A DNA stretch of 37,134 nucleotides from Lachnospiraceae bacterium (GTDB lineage Bacteria; Bacillota; Clostridia; Lachnospirales; Lachnospiraceae). Below the pieces are notes generated by a model that saw only the letters and a list, made by a program, of their open reading frames with translations, was not told where the DNA came from and searched no databases. The position numbers were made by a program, and so were the translations under genes. The stretch covers positions 1 to 37,134 of the forward strand of contig JAILRH010000069.1 in assembly GCA_024698345.1 (NCBI GenBank), in the 5' to 3' direction. Every line of letters starts with the position of its first letter. The stretch's first letter is position 1. Shown here one piece after another: positions 7,156 through 15,864 of the stretch.

Positions 7156-10029
7156 TTATCTGTTATACAACTGCAACTCATACAGACGGATTGTTCCTGA
7201 ACTGTCGCCTTCAAATGCCTTCATTGCAATGTATCTTGCAGTATGACTTCCGATGTCAAATGATGAGATATTATCATTTCTATTTACCTGATAGTCAACA
7301 GATGTCCAGTTTTCTCCGTCGTCAGAAACAAGTATTTCCCATTCGGACATATTAGCATATCCTTCTTTACTTCCTGTGTTGTAAAGTGTGTATGTGTTGA
7401 ATGTCTTCTCTGATCCAAGGTCAATCTTGATCCAGTGCTTTGCACCTTCAAGCGCCCATGCTCCAAAGCCACCATTACCCATGGTTGCACACCACTTTGT
7501 TGAGAGGTTACCGTCGAATAATTTTTCTCCACTCTCATTGTCATTTGTTGAACCTGACACACCAAGTACAGTTGCTCCAATGAGAAGGTTGGTTCCGGAT
7601 GTTACATTGCTAATCTTTGAAGCAGTAGTGTTCCCGTGTACTTTTCCTTTTACTTCAGGATAATCCGGATTTGGAATTCCGTCGATATCTTCTGTAAGCC
7701 AGTTATCAGTATAACTTCCAAAACCTGTAAATGTCCATGTACCGTTCTGTACTTCTTCTGCAAAATGCTTTCTCAAATCGTCAAAACAGTCATAGCCTGT
7801 TATCTCCTTAACTTTGTTGTTAATTGGCGATCCGACTGTATATGGATTGTCACTGTATTCTGAACCTGTGTTGTTATCCTTTATTAGCTTATTTACACTG
7901 TCGATAAGTCCGAGAACCTTATTTCCGTTTGCATCTCTTGTGGTTGGATAACGTGAATCCATGTATGCAAAGAACCACTTGTTATTTCCGTATGGATGAT
8001 ATCCCCAGTCAAGTAATCCTGAATCTGTTGATTTGTATACCTGAACATAATTTGGATTTGACCAGTGGAAATATCTGAATCCACCGTAGTTAGCCATGTT
8101 CTCTGTCCACCAGTATAAGTCTCCACCGTAATTCAGTTTGCCGCCGTACTGCTGTACCGAATGAGTAATCTCGTGTGAGAAGAATCCGATGTCTGTCGGA
8201 TGTCCGTTTGCATAATCTGTTGAAACGCAAACCGTTGTTCCTGCACAATATGCTACTCCGTCGTAATCCTTGTCCGCCATGAATGTGATTGTCTTTGGCT
8301 CTGTTCCTGTTCCCCATCTCTTGTACAGACGTGGATAACTGTTGTAGAACAACTTAATCAGTTCGTTTACATAACCTTTGTTTGTAATCTTATCCCAGTC
8401 TTTGTAGAACAAAATGTCATATTCACTTGGACTTATTGCGGCACCGTTTAATGCAATTTCAGACAACTGGAATGCCTGTCCGTCCAATGTTGCAATGTCC
8501 ATCTTGAAGTATTTATATTTTCCTACTTTCTTAACATTGTATGTATATGATTCATAGTTCTTATCCTGAATTCCACTGTCTGTTACAGCGTCCAGTTTCT
8601 CCCAGTTGCTTCCGTTTGTTGAACCGTAGAGATTCCAGCTTCTAGGATTTCTGCCGTGGTACTGCTCATTGTCGTTAGCAGTTGTAAGTGTGTAACTGTA
8701 AACAGACACATCGCGTTTCATCTTCCATGCAATTGTACCTGTTCCCACATTGAACATTTTTGTCTTTGTATTTCCGTCAAACAGGTTTGCAACACCTTCA
8801 TTGGAAATACCGTTGATTGTGTTAGTACCGCTCTGAATTGAATCATAATAATCAAGTTTTTTACCAAGGTCTCCTGTCGCAGGTGCCACATCACCGTAAA
8901 GTGAAATCTCTGACAACTGGAATCCCCAACCGGAGATATTTTCAACCTGTAACATAAAGTACTGGTAGCTTCCACTTACTGTGGTATTAAATGTATACGG
9001 TGTGAAATTTACGTCCTGCATTGGACTTTCACCATTTTCAACTGCATGAAGCTGAATCCATGTTGTTGCATCATTTGAACCATAGAACTGCCATTTCTTA
9101 GGATTTCTTGAATAAGTTGCCGAATCATTTGCAGTTGTCAATGTATAGTTCTTTACGATTACTGCCTCTTTCATCTTCCATGCAATACGAACCGGTGATG
9201 AGCCTGAATAGAACTTTGTTCCTGTGTTATTATCAAACAGCTTGTCCATAGTTTCATTTCCTGATCCTGCACTTGTGCTGCTTGCGGTATCAAGTCCGTC
9301 ATAATAACTGTTCAGGTTAATATTCTGTGGTGTATTTCTATTTGCCATTTCTACTACTTCAAAAGCAGGCTGTGTCTCTGTAGGTTTTTCTGTCGGTGCC
9401 TCTGTTGGTTTCTCTGTCGGTGCCTCTGTTGGCTGTTCCTGTATTGGATTGTAAGTTACTCTCTGATATGAAGGATAAACCTTTGACAGAATATTATTGT
9501 ATAAATAGTTATGAGCTCCTACATTGCTCATTTTGGAATTCTTATATAATGAGTCTGCAATTGAATATACCGACAAAGTTTCCACCGAGCCGTAGGTATA
9601 TGTGCCGTCGCTCTTCTTTGCATAAACTCTCTCACAAATCTGACTTGAAAAATATTCAGGTTTGTCAATCATGGTCATAGTCATGACATATGTGGAAGTA
9701 TCTCCGCTCTTTCCATAAAAACCTGTATTTGTTGCGGCGTAAGAATACACGCCTTTGTTAGCACTTCCAATGACCATGTCCTCATCAGTCACTTCACTCT
9801 TCATTGCATAAATGAGTCCAACCTCTGTTACGTCTCCACTGCTTGCACTCACACTGTAAACCGTCCTGTGAGCTCCGATTGCGGTGTTGATCTGATACCC
9901 CTCAATCTTCAAGTCAACCCCTGTACCTGCAAAAACAGGACACGTAGTACCAAAACCCTGGAACACCATACCCGTCACAAGGGCAAGTGGTGTCACTTTC
10001 CTCATCAGTGTTTCTTTGATTTGTTTCAT
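7156..10029 (-). CDS. Secreted basic-secretory-protein metallopeptidase with F5/8C (discoidin) domains
   Basis: The 957-aa protein has a signal peptide (basic start, hydrophobic 13-34, cut near VFAG). An unassigned N-terminal domain (40-190) is followed by a Pro/Thr/Glu linker of PTEAPTEK repeats (200-220). Two F5/8 type C (discoidin-like) modules follow (about 235-380 and 390-530, each ending QLSEI.L.G). Next is a basic secretory protein peptidase domain (535-770) with zinc motif HEITH at 619-623, then a third discoidin module (810-957). Discoidin modules usually bind glycans, so attachment to mucin or plant polysaccharide with local proteolysis is a reasonable inference. No sortase motif or anchor is seen, so it is probably released. 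Ribosome site AGAGAGGG precedes ATG. Monocistronic, with a strong terminator. Confidence 0.85.
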   Translation of the reverse strand: MKQIKETLMRKVTPLALVTGMVFQGFGTTCPVFAGTGVDLKIEGYQINTAIGAHRTVYSVSASSGDVTEVGLIYAMKSEVTDEDMVIGSANKGVYSYAATNTGFYGKSGDTSTYVMTMTMIDKPEYFSSQICERVYAKKSDGTYTYGSVETLSVYSIADSLYKNSKMSNVGAHNYLYNNILSKVYPSYQRVTYNPIQEQPTEAPTEKPTEAPTEKPTETQPAFEVVEMANRNTPQNINLNSYYDGLDTASSTSAGSGNETMDKLFDNNTGTKFYSGSSPVRIAWKMKEAVIVKNYTLTTANDSATYSRNPKKWQFYGSNDATTWIQLHAVENGESPMQDVNFTPYTFNTTVSGSYQYFMLQVENISGWGFQLSEISLYGDVAPATGDLGKKLDYYDSIQSGTNTINGISNEGVANLFDGNTKTKMFNVGTGTIAWKMKRDVSVYSYTLTTANDNEQYHGRNPRSWNLYGSTNGSNWEKLDAVTDSGIQDKNYESYTYNVKKVGKYKYFKMDIATLDGQAFQLSEIALNGAAISPSEYDILFYKDWDKITNKGYVNELIKLFYNSYPRLYKRWGTGTEPKTITFMADKDYDGVAYCAGTTVCVSTDYANGHPTDIGFFSHEITHSVQQYGGKLNYGGDLYWWTENMANYGGFRYFHWSNPNYVQVYKSTDSGLLDWGYHPYGNNKWFFAYMDSRYPTTRDANGNKVLGLIDSVNKLIKDNNTGSEYSDNPYTVGSPINNKVKEITGYDCFDDLRKHFAEEVQNGTWTFTGFGSYTDNWLTEDIDGIPNPDYPEVKGKVHGNTTASKISNVTSGTNLLIGATVLGVSGSTNDNESGEKLFDGNLSTKWCATMGNGGFGAWALEGAKHWIKIDLGSEKTFNTYTLYNTGSKEGYANMSEWEILVSDDGENWTSVDYQVNRNDNISSFDIGSHTARYIAMKAFEGDSSGTIRLYELQLYNR

Positions 10030-10182
10030 TTTTTAAACCCTCTCTTTGTAATATGATTTTTCCCTTTATGCCATTTTTTCCGTTGCAATTCCCTATCTTT
10101 TCAATATTACACTTTATGAAGCATCTCATCAATACTCTTTGGGACAATGAGTTATTTTTTACAATTTATCGGTGCCATTTCA

Positions 10183-10260
10183 GTGATTCAGTTTTATTTC
10201 AGCAATTCATTTTTATTTCAGCAATTCATTTTTATTTCAGCTATTCAATTTTATTTTAGT
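10183..10260. repeat. 19-bp tandem repeat array
   Basis: Three to four copies of a 19-bp unit (cagcaattcatttttattt) lie directly after the stop of the truncated regulator fragment at 10269 and upstream of the metallopeptidase gene. The rest of the 240-bp gap shows no gene. Confidence 0.75.
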
Positions 10261-10268
10261 ACTCTGCT

Positions 10269-10540
10269 CTACTTCAACCATTCAGTATGAATTTCCAAGT
10301 GATATTTTCTGTAATCGGGCAACTCGTGAGACCACTCATTTTCGATTCTCTCAATTACCATCTCACTGTTTGTCTTGTTAATATCAAAGAGAAGAACCAT
10401 TATCTGATTGTCCTCTCTCTTTGTAAACACATCACTTATTCTCAAAAACTTACGCAAAACAACTATGAAACTATCGATAACCTTTGCCGGAATAGTTTCA
10501 TTTGATTCGCTGTCAGTGAAAGTAAAAATCAGCAGCTGCG
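10269..10540 (-). pseudogene. C-terminal fragment of a regulator (degenerate GGDEF-like domain)
   Basis: The open frame reads FLRISDVFTKREDNQIMVLL, then a DIN..N..MV.ERI.N.W pattern, and ends EIHTEWLK. This resembles a degenerate GGDEF-like module at the C-terminus of some Clostridial transcription regulators (R..DV.TR......LLP....N...V..RI). The frame stays open upstream to about 10590 but has no ATG or GTG with a ribosome site; only a TTG at 10457 exists. The N-terminal part is missing and the fragment abuts the ybaK terminator. Family assignment is from memory of the pattern and is tentative. Confidence 0.4.
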
Positions 10541-10542
10541 AA

Positions 10543-10579
10543 CAAAAAAAGAAGGAGCTATTGTAAAAACAACAACCCC
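10543..10579 (-). terminator. Probable terminator of ybaK
   Basis: On the minus strand GGGG..GTTGT, a short T loop, then ACAAT..CTCC, followed by TTCTTTTTTT. The stem has a mismatch. It lies 58 bp after the ybaK stop. Confidence 0.55.
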
Positions 10580-10637
10580 TTGAAAGTGCTACTTTTATTG
10601 AATCTAAGTGATAGTCTTATCCGACTGAAAGAAATAG

Positions 10638-11111
10638 TTATACCAGATTTGCAACCTTGCATCTTGCAACATCTATTAAATCCTTTGGTGAAAGTTCTAT
10701 CTGAAATCCAACCTTTCCGGCACTTACAAATACCCTGTCATATTCAGTTGCCGTCTCATGTATAAATGTTGGAAACTGTTTCTTCATTCCAATTGGAGAA
10801 CATCCGCCGTGAACATATCCTGTCAGCGGAAGTAATTCTTTTTGTTTAATCATGCTGACTGCTTTTTCGCCGGCAGCCTTTGCAGCCTTCTTTAAATCCA
10901 GTTCTGCTTCCACCGGAACTACAAAAACATAATATGCTCCTGACTTTCCCTGTGTAACAAGTGTCTTAAACACCTTTGCAGTATCTTCTCCAAGAATTCC
11001 CGCAATCTCTTCTCCTGTCATTGTCGGTATTGGTTCATAAGAGTGGCTCTCATATGCAATCTTCTTTCCATCAAGAACCCTCATAACATTTGTTTTTTCT
11101 TCTTTCTTCAT
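10638..11111 (-). CDS. ybaK: Cys-tRNA(Pro)/Cys-tRNA(Cys) deacylase YbaK
   Basis: The 157-aa protein is a YbaK/EbsC-family trans-editing enzyme. It hydrolyses Cys mis-attached to tRNA-Pro by prolyl-tRNA synthetase and can also act on Cys-tRNA-Cys. Family features are the N-terminal TMTGEEIA..LG segment, the catalytic-lysine motif VFKTLV (Lys49), and the GYVHGGCSPIGMKK loop. Full length for the family. It stands 68 bp downstream of aroB and may be co-transcribed with it, with its own terminator after. The location on the same strand as a tRNA-Cys-like gene 14 kb away is probably coincidence. Confidence 0.92.
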   Translation of the reverse strand: MKKEEKTNVMRVLDGKKIAYESHSYEPIPTMTGEEIAGILGEDTAKVFKTLVTQGKSGAYYVFVVPVEAELDLKKAAKAAGEKAVSMIKQKELLPLTGYVHGGCSPIGMKKQFPTFIHETATEYDRVFVSAGKVGFQIELSPKDLIDVARCKVANLV

Positions 11112-11179
11112 TGTTATATTCCTTATAATAATCCTTACTCAGTAAATATTCTTATCCCATCCTTTGCTTTGATTTGCTT

Positions 11180-12292
11180 CTACATCACTTCAATTACGCC
11201 GGCAGCTTCTTCTTCCGTAACTTCTCTGGAGTAAACATTATCGCCAAAGCACATAACCTCTCCGATTCCTTTTTGGAATACAAATCTCAATTTTCCGTCC
11301 TTAACTTTTTTGTCAGTGTAGAGTTTCTTTACAAGCTGTTTTCTGTCTATGTAATCAGGAATCTCTGTAGGAAGTTCTGCTTTTGCCAAAAGTTCCTTTA
11401 ATCGCTTTGCATCATTTTCATCACAATATCCGAATTTTACTGCAAGCATTATCTGTGCAACAAGTCCGATTGCAACTGCCTCTCCGTGAAGTAGTCTGTA
11501 GTCGCTCACTGTCTCAATTGCTCTTCCAACAGTATGGCCAAGATTGAGAATCTCTCTCAATCCGCTTTCACGCTCATCTTTCATAACGACTTGATATTTC
11601 ACTGAGCAGTTCTTTTCGGCTATATGTGTGCACACTTCACTGTCACACTCAAATACCTTGTCGATATTATCCATGAGGTAATCAAAAAACTCTGCGTCTG
11701 CTATGCAGGCATGTTTGATTGTCTCTGCAAGACCACTTGCAATCTGGCGTCTTGGAAGTGTCTTCCATGTTGCAATGTCGATGTATACTTTTTCAGGCTG
11801 ATTGAACAGGCCAATGAGATTTGTTGCAAGTTCAGTATCCACTGCTGTCTTTCCTCCAACTGAAGCATCTGCTGCAGCCAAAAGTGTTGTTGCATAATTG
11901 ATAAATGGAACTCCTCTTCCAAAAGTTCCGGCAACAAATCCGGAAATATCAGTAACAACACCGCCGCCTATCGCGATAATACAGCAGTCTCTTCTGTATT
12001 CTTTTTGAAGCATTGTATCTTCAATAAATTCCTTTGTCTTTCTTGTCTTGCTCTTTTCTCCTGCCTTGAATACAATCAGTTCACTCTTATAACCGTTCTC
12101 AAGAAGCATGTTATTTATCTTTTCTGCATATAAATCACTGACTATATCATCTGTGACAACGGCAAACTTTTTAATGCCGCCAACCAGACCGTTCTTTATA
12201 TCTTCAAGTAATTTTTCCTCCAGACCATATCCGATTTCAATCTCGTAGCTGTCATCCACTACTTTTTTCAATTCAACATTAAACACACTCAT
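11180..12292 (-). CDS. aroB: 3-dehydroquinate synthase
   Basis: This cytosolic enzyme converts DAHP to 3-dehydroquinate, the second step of the shikimate pathway, using NAD+ and a divalent metal. The NAD-binding stretch GGGVVTDISGFVAGTFGRG, the DASVGGKTAVD phosphate loop and the metal-ligand regions (SGLAETIKH, LNLGHTVGRAIE and LLHGEAVAIGL) are all present. The start at 12292 (MSVFNVEL) has GGAG at the right distance; an ATG four codons upstream overlaps that site and is less likely. The protein is 370 aa, normal length. No other aro gene is in the window. Confidence 0.93.
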   Translation of the reverse strand: MSVFNVELKKVVDDSYEIEIGYGLEEKLLEDIKNGLVGGIKKFAVVTDDIVSDLYAEKINNMLLENGYKSELIVFKAGEKSKTRKTKEFIEDTMLQKEYRRDCCIIAIGGGVVTDISGFVAGTFGRGVPFINYATTLLAAADASVGGKTAVDTELATNLIGLFNQPEKVYIDIATWKTLPRRQIASGLAETIKHACIADAEFFDYLMDNIDKVFECDSEVCTHIAEKNCSVKYQVVMKDERESGLREILNLGHTVGRAIETVSDYRLLHGEAVAIGLVAQIMLAVKFGYCDENDAKRLKELLAKAELPTEIPDYIDRKQLVKKLYTDKKVKDGKLRFVFQKGIGEVMCFGDNVYSREVTEEEAAGVIEVM

Positions 12293-12417
12293 AGCAATCT
12301 CCATTCTTTTTTACTAACATATTTTCAAATTCCATATCGAGTTTAATAATAACAAAACAGAAACGAAAAGTCTATTCAACATTTTTGAAGTAGAGTATTG
12401 TTTAATATGTTTATAGT

Positions 12418-13800
12418 TTATCCTCTATATAATTCGCTTAGTTCAATCAACTCCAGTTCATTTCGTTTTTTACATTTGAAACCTGATTTGGAAATAAAAG
12501 CATACTTATAACAATTCAATCCTGTTTCTTTTACCTGCTTAATTTCATTATCTATCATCTCGTCCGTAATAGGCTTATTTTTGAATTTCACTTCATAAAA
12601 AACATATCCTTTTTCATCCTCGGTTACAACATCAAATTCTCCATTTGTACGTTCTATCGGATTGTCATAATAGTATTTTCCTATTTTTTCAAAAACAGGT
12701 TCCATTTCACCCATTTTGTTTCTACGGATTAAATATTGACGACACACTGACTCAAATATATGAGGAACATATTTTTCTTCAAAATCTTTTTCTATATATT
12801 TTTTGTAAAAAATATCCGGATCCATTATTTTCATTTGAGATAAATATTTAAAAATATATCTGTAATAAAATAGCGAAAGATTATCCGAAATATAATATCC
12901 GGCTTTCTTCTTATTGTTCTCATCATTTATCGGAGTTGTTTTTATTACAACTTCCATCCTTATAAGTTTATCAAGCACATCAACAAGTGTCGGTCCACTT
13001 GAAACATGAGACTGAGATAAGATATCACTATATTTTGAATATCCTTTGGCTAAAGTTTCGAACACTTCGTTAGCATTTGTTATTTTAGAAATCTCAGCAT
13101 TTAAATACATTGACACTTCATTTTCTAATCTTGCTCCTGAAGAAGCAATCAAATCGATAATATTTTCTTTTACGCTCTTTTTATCATCTATTAGTCTGTT
13201 GAAGTATGGTATGCCTCCAAATACCGAATATATTCTCACTTTATCTTCTTCCGAATACCCCGGATAGAACAAAGATGAATCATAATAATCCATCTGCTTT
13301 AAATCAATTGTCAAATCAACTCTTCCATATAACGGATTTGAATGGGCCAAAAGAGATTTCATAACATCAACATATGAGCCTAATATTATCAGTGATACTT
13401 TTGCTTTTTCCCTGTATTTATCAACAAGTGCTTGCAAAATGCTATCCATCCCTCTAACAGATTCTCTCAAATATGGATACTCGTCTAATACCAATATCAC
13501 CTTCTCTTTTATCGCTAATTCAAAGATATATTTTAATACAGATTCAATGTTATCAAACCCTAACTTAGGTAATCCATATGTTTCCTCTAATATTTCACTT
13601 ATTCCAATGACATTACTCGCCTCTGCAACCTGCTTGCACTCATAATAAATTACTTTGTCAGTTCTGTTTTTAACGGTTTGCTTAACCAGTTCACTTTTTC
13701 CAACACGACGTCTTCCATATATTAAACAAAATGTTAATTCATCATTATTAATTATTTTATTCAATTTTTTTAATTCTGCTTCTCTTCCCACGAATTTCAT
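12418..13800 (-). CDS. AAA-type ATPase of the archaeal ATPase/DUF234 family
   Basis: The 460-aa protein has an N-terminal P-loop domain (FVGREAELKKL, Walker A YGRRRVGKSELV, Walker B VILVLDEYP) typical of the ATPase_2 family. Its C-terminal region (from about 300) ends in a PD-(D/E)XK-like DUF234 part: IERTNGEFDVVTEDEKGYVFYEVKFKNKPI, here split by D...EVK. Such proteins are common single genes in Clostridia and archaea; their role is unknown and may be nuclease or stress related. The ATG at 13800 has AAGGAG 8 nt upstream; a GTG nine bases further out is an alternative. The promoter lies beside a perfect 20-bp inverted repeat. Confidence 0.85.
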   Translation of the reverse strand: MKFVGREAELKKLNKIINNDELTFCLIYGRRRVGKSELVKQTVKNRTDKVIYYECKQVAEASNVIGISEILEETYGLPKLGFDNIESVLKYIFELAIKEKVILVLDEYPYLRESVRGMDSILQALVDKYREKAKVSLIILGSYVDVMKSLLAHSNPLYGRVDLTIDLKQMDYYDSSLFYPGYSEEDKVRIYSVFGGIPYFNRLIDDKKSVKENIIDLIASSGARLENEVSMYLNAEISKITNANEVFETLAKGYSKYSDILSQSHVSSGPTLVDVLDKLIRMEVVIKTTPINDENNKKKAGYYISDNLSLFYYRYIFKYLSQMKIMDPDIFYKKYIEKDFEEKYVPHIFESVCRQYLIRRNKMGEMEPVFEKIGKYYYDNPIERTNGEFDVVTEDEKGYVFYEVKFKNKPITDEMIDNEIKQVKETGLNCYKYAFISKSGFKCKKRNELELIELSELYRG

Positions 13801-13818
13801 TTTGCACACTCCTTTTTG

Positions 13819-13867
13819 ACTCGGTTCTATTCGAGTTAATTATAACATTATAAATTTCGCGCGTAAA
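13819..13867 (-). promoter_or_regulatory. Promoter of the ATPase gene
   Basis: TTTACG (13862-13867), a 17-bp spacer and TATAAT (13839-13844) on the minus strand. A short hairpin ACTCG/CGAGT lies between the -10 box and the ribosome site (13819-13836). The -35 box lies inside one arm of the inverted repeat at 13863-13917, which suggests control at this site. Confidence 0.55.
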
Positions 13868-13917
13868 TATTTAATTCGGTTTCAGCCGAGTCGGTTAAAA
13901 CCGAATTAAATATTTAC
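13863..13917. repeat. Perfect 20-bp inverted repeat upstream of the ATPase gene
   Basis: Arms at 13863-13882 (gtaaatatttaattcggttt) and 13898-13917 are exact complements around a 15-base centre that repeats tcggtt. It could be an operator, a transcript-end hairpin or the relic of a small mobile element. There is no T run next to the stem beyond the A+T-rich arms. Confidence 0.85.
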
Positions 13918-13965
13918 ACGCAATGTCTTTTTAACATATTTCACCATGTATTGTATCCCCTTCTC

Positions 13966-14039
13966 TTAATCACATTTTTTAATCTTACTTCCTAATTCCA
14001 TATTCACTACCTCATTGAATTTTAGTTGTAAGCTTACAA
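13966..14039 (-). pseudogene. Stub of an XRE-type regulator with palindromic operator
   Basis: A 14-bp perfect palindrome TTGTAAGCTTACAA (14026-14039) precedes a ribosome site and an ATG at 14001. The following 11 codons read MELGSKIKKCD and then stop. MELGxKIKK is how many XRE-family regulators begin, so this may be the promoter and first codons of a lost regulator gene. It is short and the call is tentative. Confidence 0.3.
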
Positions 14040-14126
14040 TGTTAGTATATCATTTCTTGCCATAATTCCTATAACTCAGCGAGCGAACGGTCTCACTTAT
14101 TTTGCTACTATCCACACTCCTTTAAA

Positions 14127-14155
14127 CAAAGAAAAACACCGAACAAGTCGGTGTT
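14127..14155 (-). terminator. Terminator of metY
   Basis: AACACCGA/TCGGTGTT stem with a short loop, then TTTTTCTTTG on the minus strand, just after the metY stop at 14168. The stem nearly equals that at 36521-36543. Confidence 0.8.
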
Positions 14156-14167
14156 CTTTCTTTGTTG

Positions 14168-15448
14168 TTATACTGCTGCAAATCCGTTTTCCAAATCTGC
14201 AATAATATCATCGATATGTTCAGTACCAATTGAAAGTCTGATTGTATTTTCCTTAATTCCAGACTCTGCCAATTCTTCTTCTGTCAACTGACTGTGAGTT
14301 GTTGAGGCCGGATGAATTACCAGGCTCTTAACATCTGCAACATTTGCAAGAAGTGAGAATAGTTTTAAATTATCGATAAACTTAAATGCTTCTTCTCTTC
14401 CGCCTTTGATTTCAAAAGTGAAAATGCTTCCTCCGCCGTTTGGGAAATATTTCTCAAACAATGCATGATCAGGATGTTCATTTAAAGAAGGATGATTTAC
14501 ATGCTCCACCTTTGGATTATTTACAAGGTAATCAATTACCTTCTTAGTGTTCTCCCAATGTCTGTCAAGACGAAGTGACAATGTTTCTGTTCCCTGAAGG
14601 AGTGCAAATGCATTAAATGGGCTGATTGCTGCTCCTGTGTCACGTAAGAGAATAGCTCTGATATAAGTTGCAAAAGCAGCTTTTCCTGCAGCCTCTGTAA
14701 ATCTTACTCCGTGGTAACTTGGGTTTGGTTCTGAAATCCATGGATATCTTCCTGATGCAGCCCAGTCAAAAGTTCCTCCATCTACGATAACACCACCTAA
14801 AACAGTTCCATGTCCTCCAATAAACTTTGTAGCTGAATGAACTACAATGTCAGCGCCATGCTCGATTGGTCTGATTAAATAAGGTGTTCCAAATGTATTA
14901 TCAATTACAAGTGGTAAACCATGTGAATGAGCAAGCTCTGCCAATGCATCAATATCAGGAATATCTGAATTCGGATTTCCTAATGTCTCAATATAAATTG
15001 CTTTTGTATTTGGCTTGATTGCATCCTCAACTTCTTTTAAATTATGGATATCTACAAGTGAGCTTTCAATACCATACTGCGGAAGTGTGTGGGCAAGTAA
15101 GTTTGCGCTTCCTCCGTAAATTGTCTTCTGAGCTACGATATGTTCTCCCGCTTTTGCAAGAGCCTGAATTGTATAAGAAATTGCTGTAGCTCCTGATGCA
15201 ACTGCAAGTCCTGCAATGCCACCCTCTAAAGCTGCAATTCTGTCCTCAAAAACACCCTGTGTTGAATTTGTAAGTCTTCCGTAAATATTTCCTGCATCTC
15301 TAAGACCAAATCTGTCAGCTGCATGCTGGCTGTTATGGAATACATAAGAAGTTGTTGCGTAAATAGGTACCGCTCTTGAATCTGTTGTTGGGTCAGCCTG
15401 CTCCTGTCCTACGTGAAGTGCTAATGTTTCAAATTTATAATTACTCAT
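14168..15448 (-). CDS. metY: O-acetylhomoserine sulfhydrylase (aminocarboxypropyltransferase)
   Basis: This PLP enzyme joins O-acetylhomoserine to sulfide (giving homocysteine) or to methanethiol (giving methionine directly). The 426-aa length and the motifs fit MetY rather than MetB: SRAVPIYATTSYVF, the YGR.TNST substrate loop, SGATAI, ETLGNPN, IDNTFGTPYL, and the PLP lysine in SATKFIGGHG (Lys208). It is the final acceptor in the described methylthio-alkane reductase pathway, and here it shares an 88-nt promoter module with cysK (25985-26920) in the same locus. The 320-nt leader carries a Cys-rich upstream ORF. MetY ends the sulfur cluster and has its own terminator. Confidence 0.92.
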   Translation of the reverse strand: MSNYKFETLALHVGQEQADPTTDSRAVPIYATTSYVFHNSQHAADRFGLRDAGNIYGRLTNSTQGVFEDRIAALEGGIAGLAVASGATAISYTIQALAKAGEHIVAQKTIYGGSANLLAHTLPQYGIESSLVDIHNLKEVEDAIKPNTKAIYIETLGNPNSDIPDIDALAELAHSHGLPLVIDNTFGTPYLIRPIEHGADIVVHSATKFIGGHGTVLGGVIVDGGTFDWAASGRYPWISEPNPSYHGVRFTEAAGKAAFATYIRAILLRDTGAAISPFNAFALLQGTETLSLRLDRHWENTKKVIDYLVNNPKVEHVNHPSLNEHPDHALFEKYFPNGGGSIFTFEIKGGREEAFKFIDNLKLFSLLANVADVKSLVIHPASTTHSQLTEEELAESGIKENTIRLSIGTEHIDDIIADLENGFAAV

Positions 15449-15501
15449 AATCTTGTTCTCCTTTATTTTAAAATCTATTGTTTATTTATGTTACTAATGA
15501 T

Positions 15502-15551
15502 CTATATTTTTTAATGGCTTATATATTTATTAATGGCTTATATATTTTTTA
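15502..15551. repeat. 19-bp tandem repeat in the metY leader
   Basis: About two and a half copies of taatggcttatatattta lie between the Cys-rich upstream ORF and the metY start. They lengthen the leader and keep it A+T-rich. Confidence 0.7.
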
Positions 15552-15589
15552 GCTAACCGGCTTTTTGAACTAACTGTTTTTTTCGCCAG

Positions 15590-15682
15590 CTAGATTTCAG
15601 CGCTGCAACATCGATCTTTTTTACAACACATTCGTCCAAATCTGTAATTTGCTCTTACCAGGCTTTCAAATCTAAATTGCAT
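15590..15682 (-). CDS. Cys-rich leader peptide upstream of metY
   Basis: A 30-codon ORF begins with ATG at 15682 behind a good ribosome site (AAGGAG, 7 nt away). It ends in RMCCKKDRCCSAEI and carries two adjacent Cys-Cys codon pairs in its last third. It lies on the metY transcript about 140 nt before the metY start. The pattern is that of an amino-acid-sensing leader peptide whose translation slows when Cys-tRNA is scarce. A weak hairpin (AGCTGGC with GCCGGTT) begins at its stop codon, so ribosome position could alter folding. No U-tract terminator follows, so the mechanism is not settled. Confidence 0.6.
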   Translation of the reverse strand: MQFRFESLVRANYRFGRMCCKKDRCCSAEI

Positions 15683-15708
15683 AAGCATTCTCCTTTTCCA
15701 AATTACTA

Positions 15709-15741
15709 AAGCGGCTACTCCTTTGTTTGGGATAGCCGCTT
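15709..15741 (-). promoter_or_regulatory. Leader hairpin in front of the Cys-rich peptide
   Basis: A perfect 9-bp stem AAGCGGCTA/TAGCCGCTT with a 15-base loop containing GGAG. It sits just after the predicted transcript start of metY and 27 nt before the leader peptide start. A smaller GC-rich palindrome occupies the same place downstream of the cysK promoter (26973-26986). Confidence 0.6.
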
Positions 15742-15751
15742 AAATGTTATC

Positions 15752-15839
15752 CCTTATTGGAATAACTATATCCTACCATATTTGTAGGATTTTGAAAATT
15801 ATTCAAAACTTATCGTTCGTGATAGGTTACACTTATCAC
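15752..15839 (-). promoter_or_regulatory. Promoter module of metY, shared with cysK
   Basis: This 88-nt block matches 26990-27077 at 82 of 88 positions without gaps. Read 5' to 3' on the minus strand it has TATCAC..GATAAG motifs, then the inverted repeat TCCTAC-N7-GTAGGA, the -10 box TATAGT (15765-15770), then TTATTCCAATAAGG. The best-spaced -35 is poor, as expected for an activator-dependent promoter. The LysR gene beside cysK is the natural activator candidate. The downstream ATTCC..GG block could bind the Rrf2 regulator at 30441-30857. Confidence 0.75.
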
Positions 15840-15864
15840 AAAAGCAATCACTCATTAACTTCCT

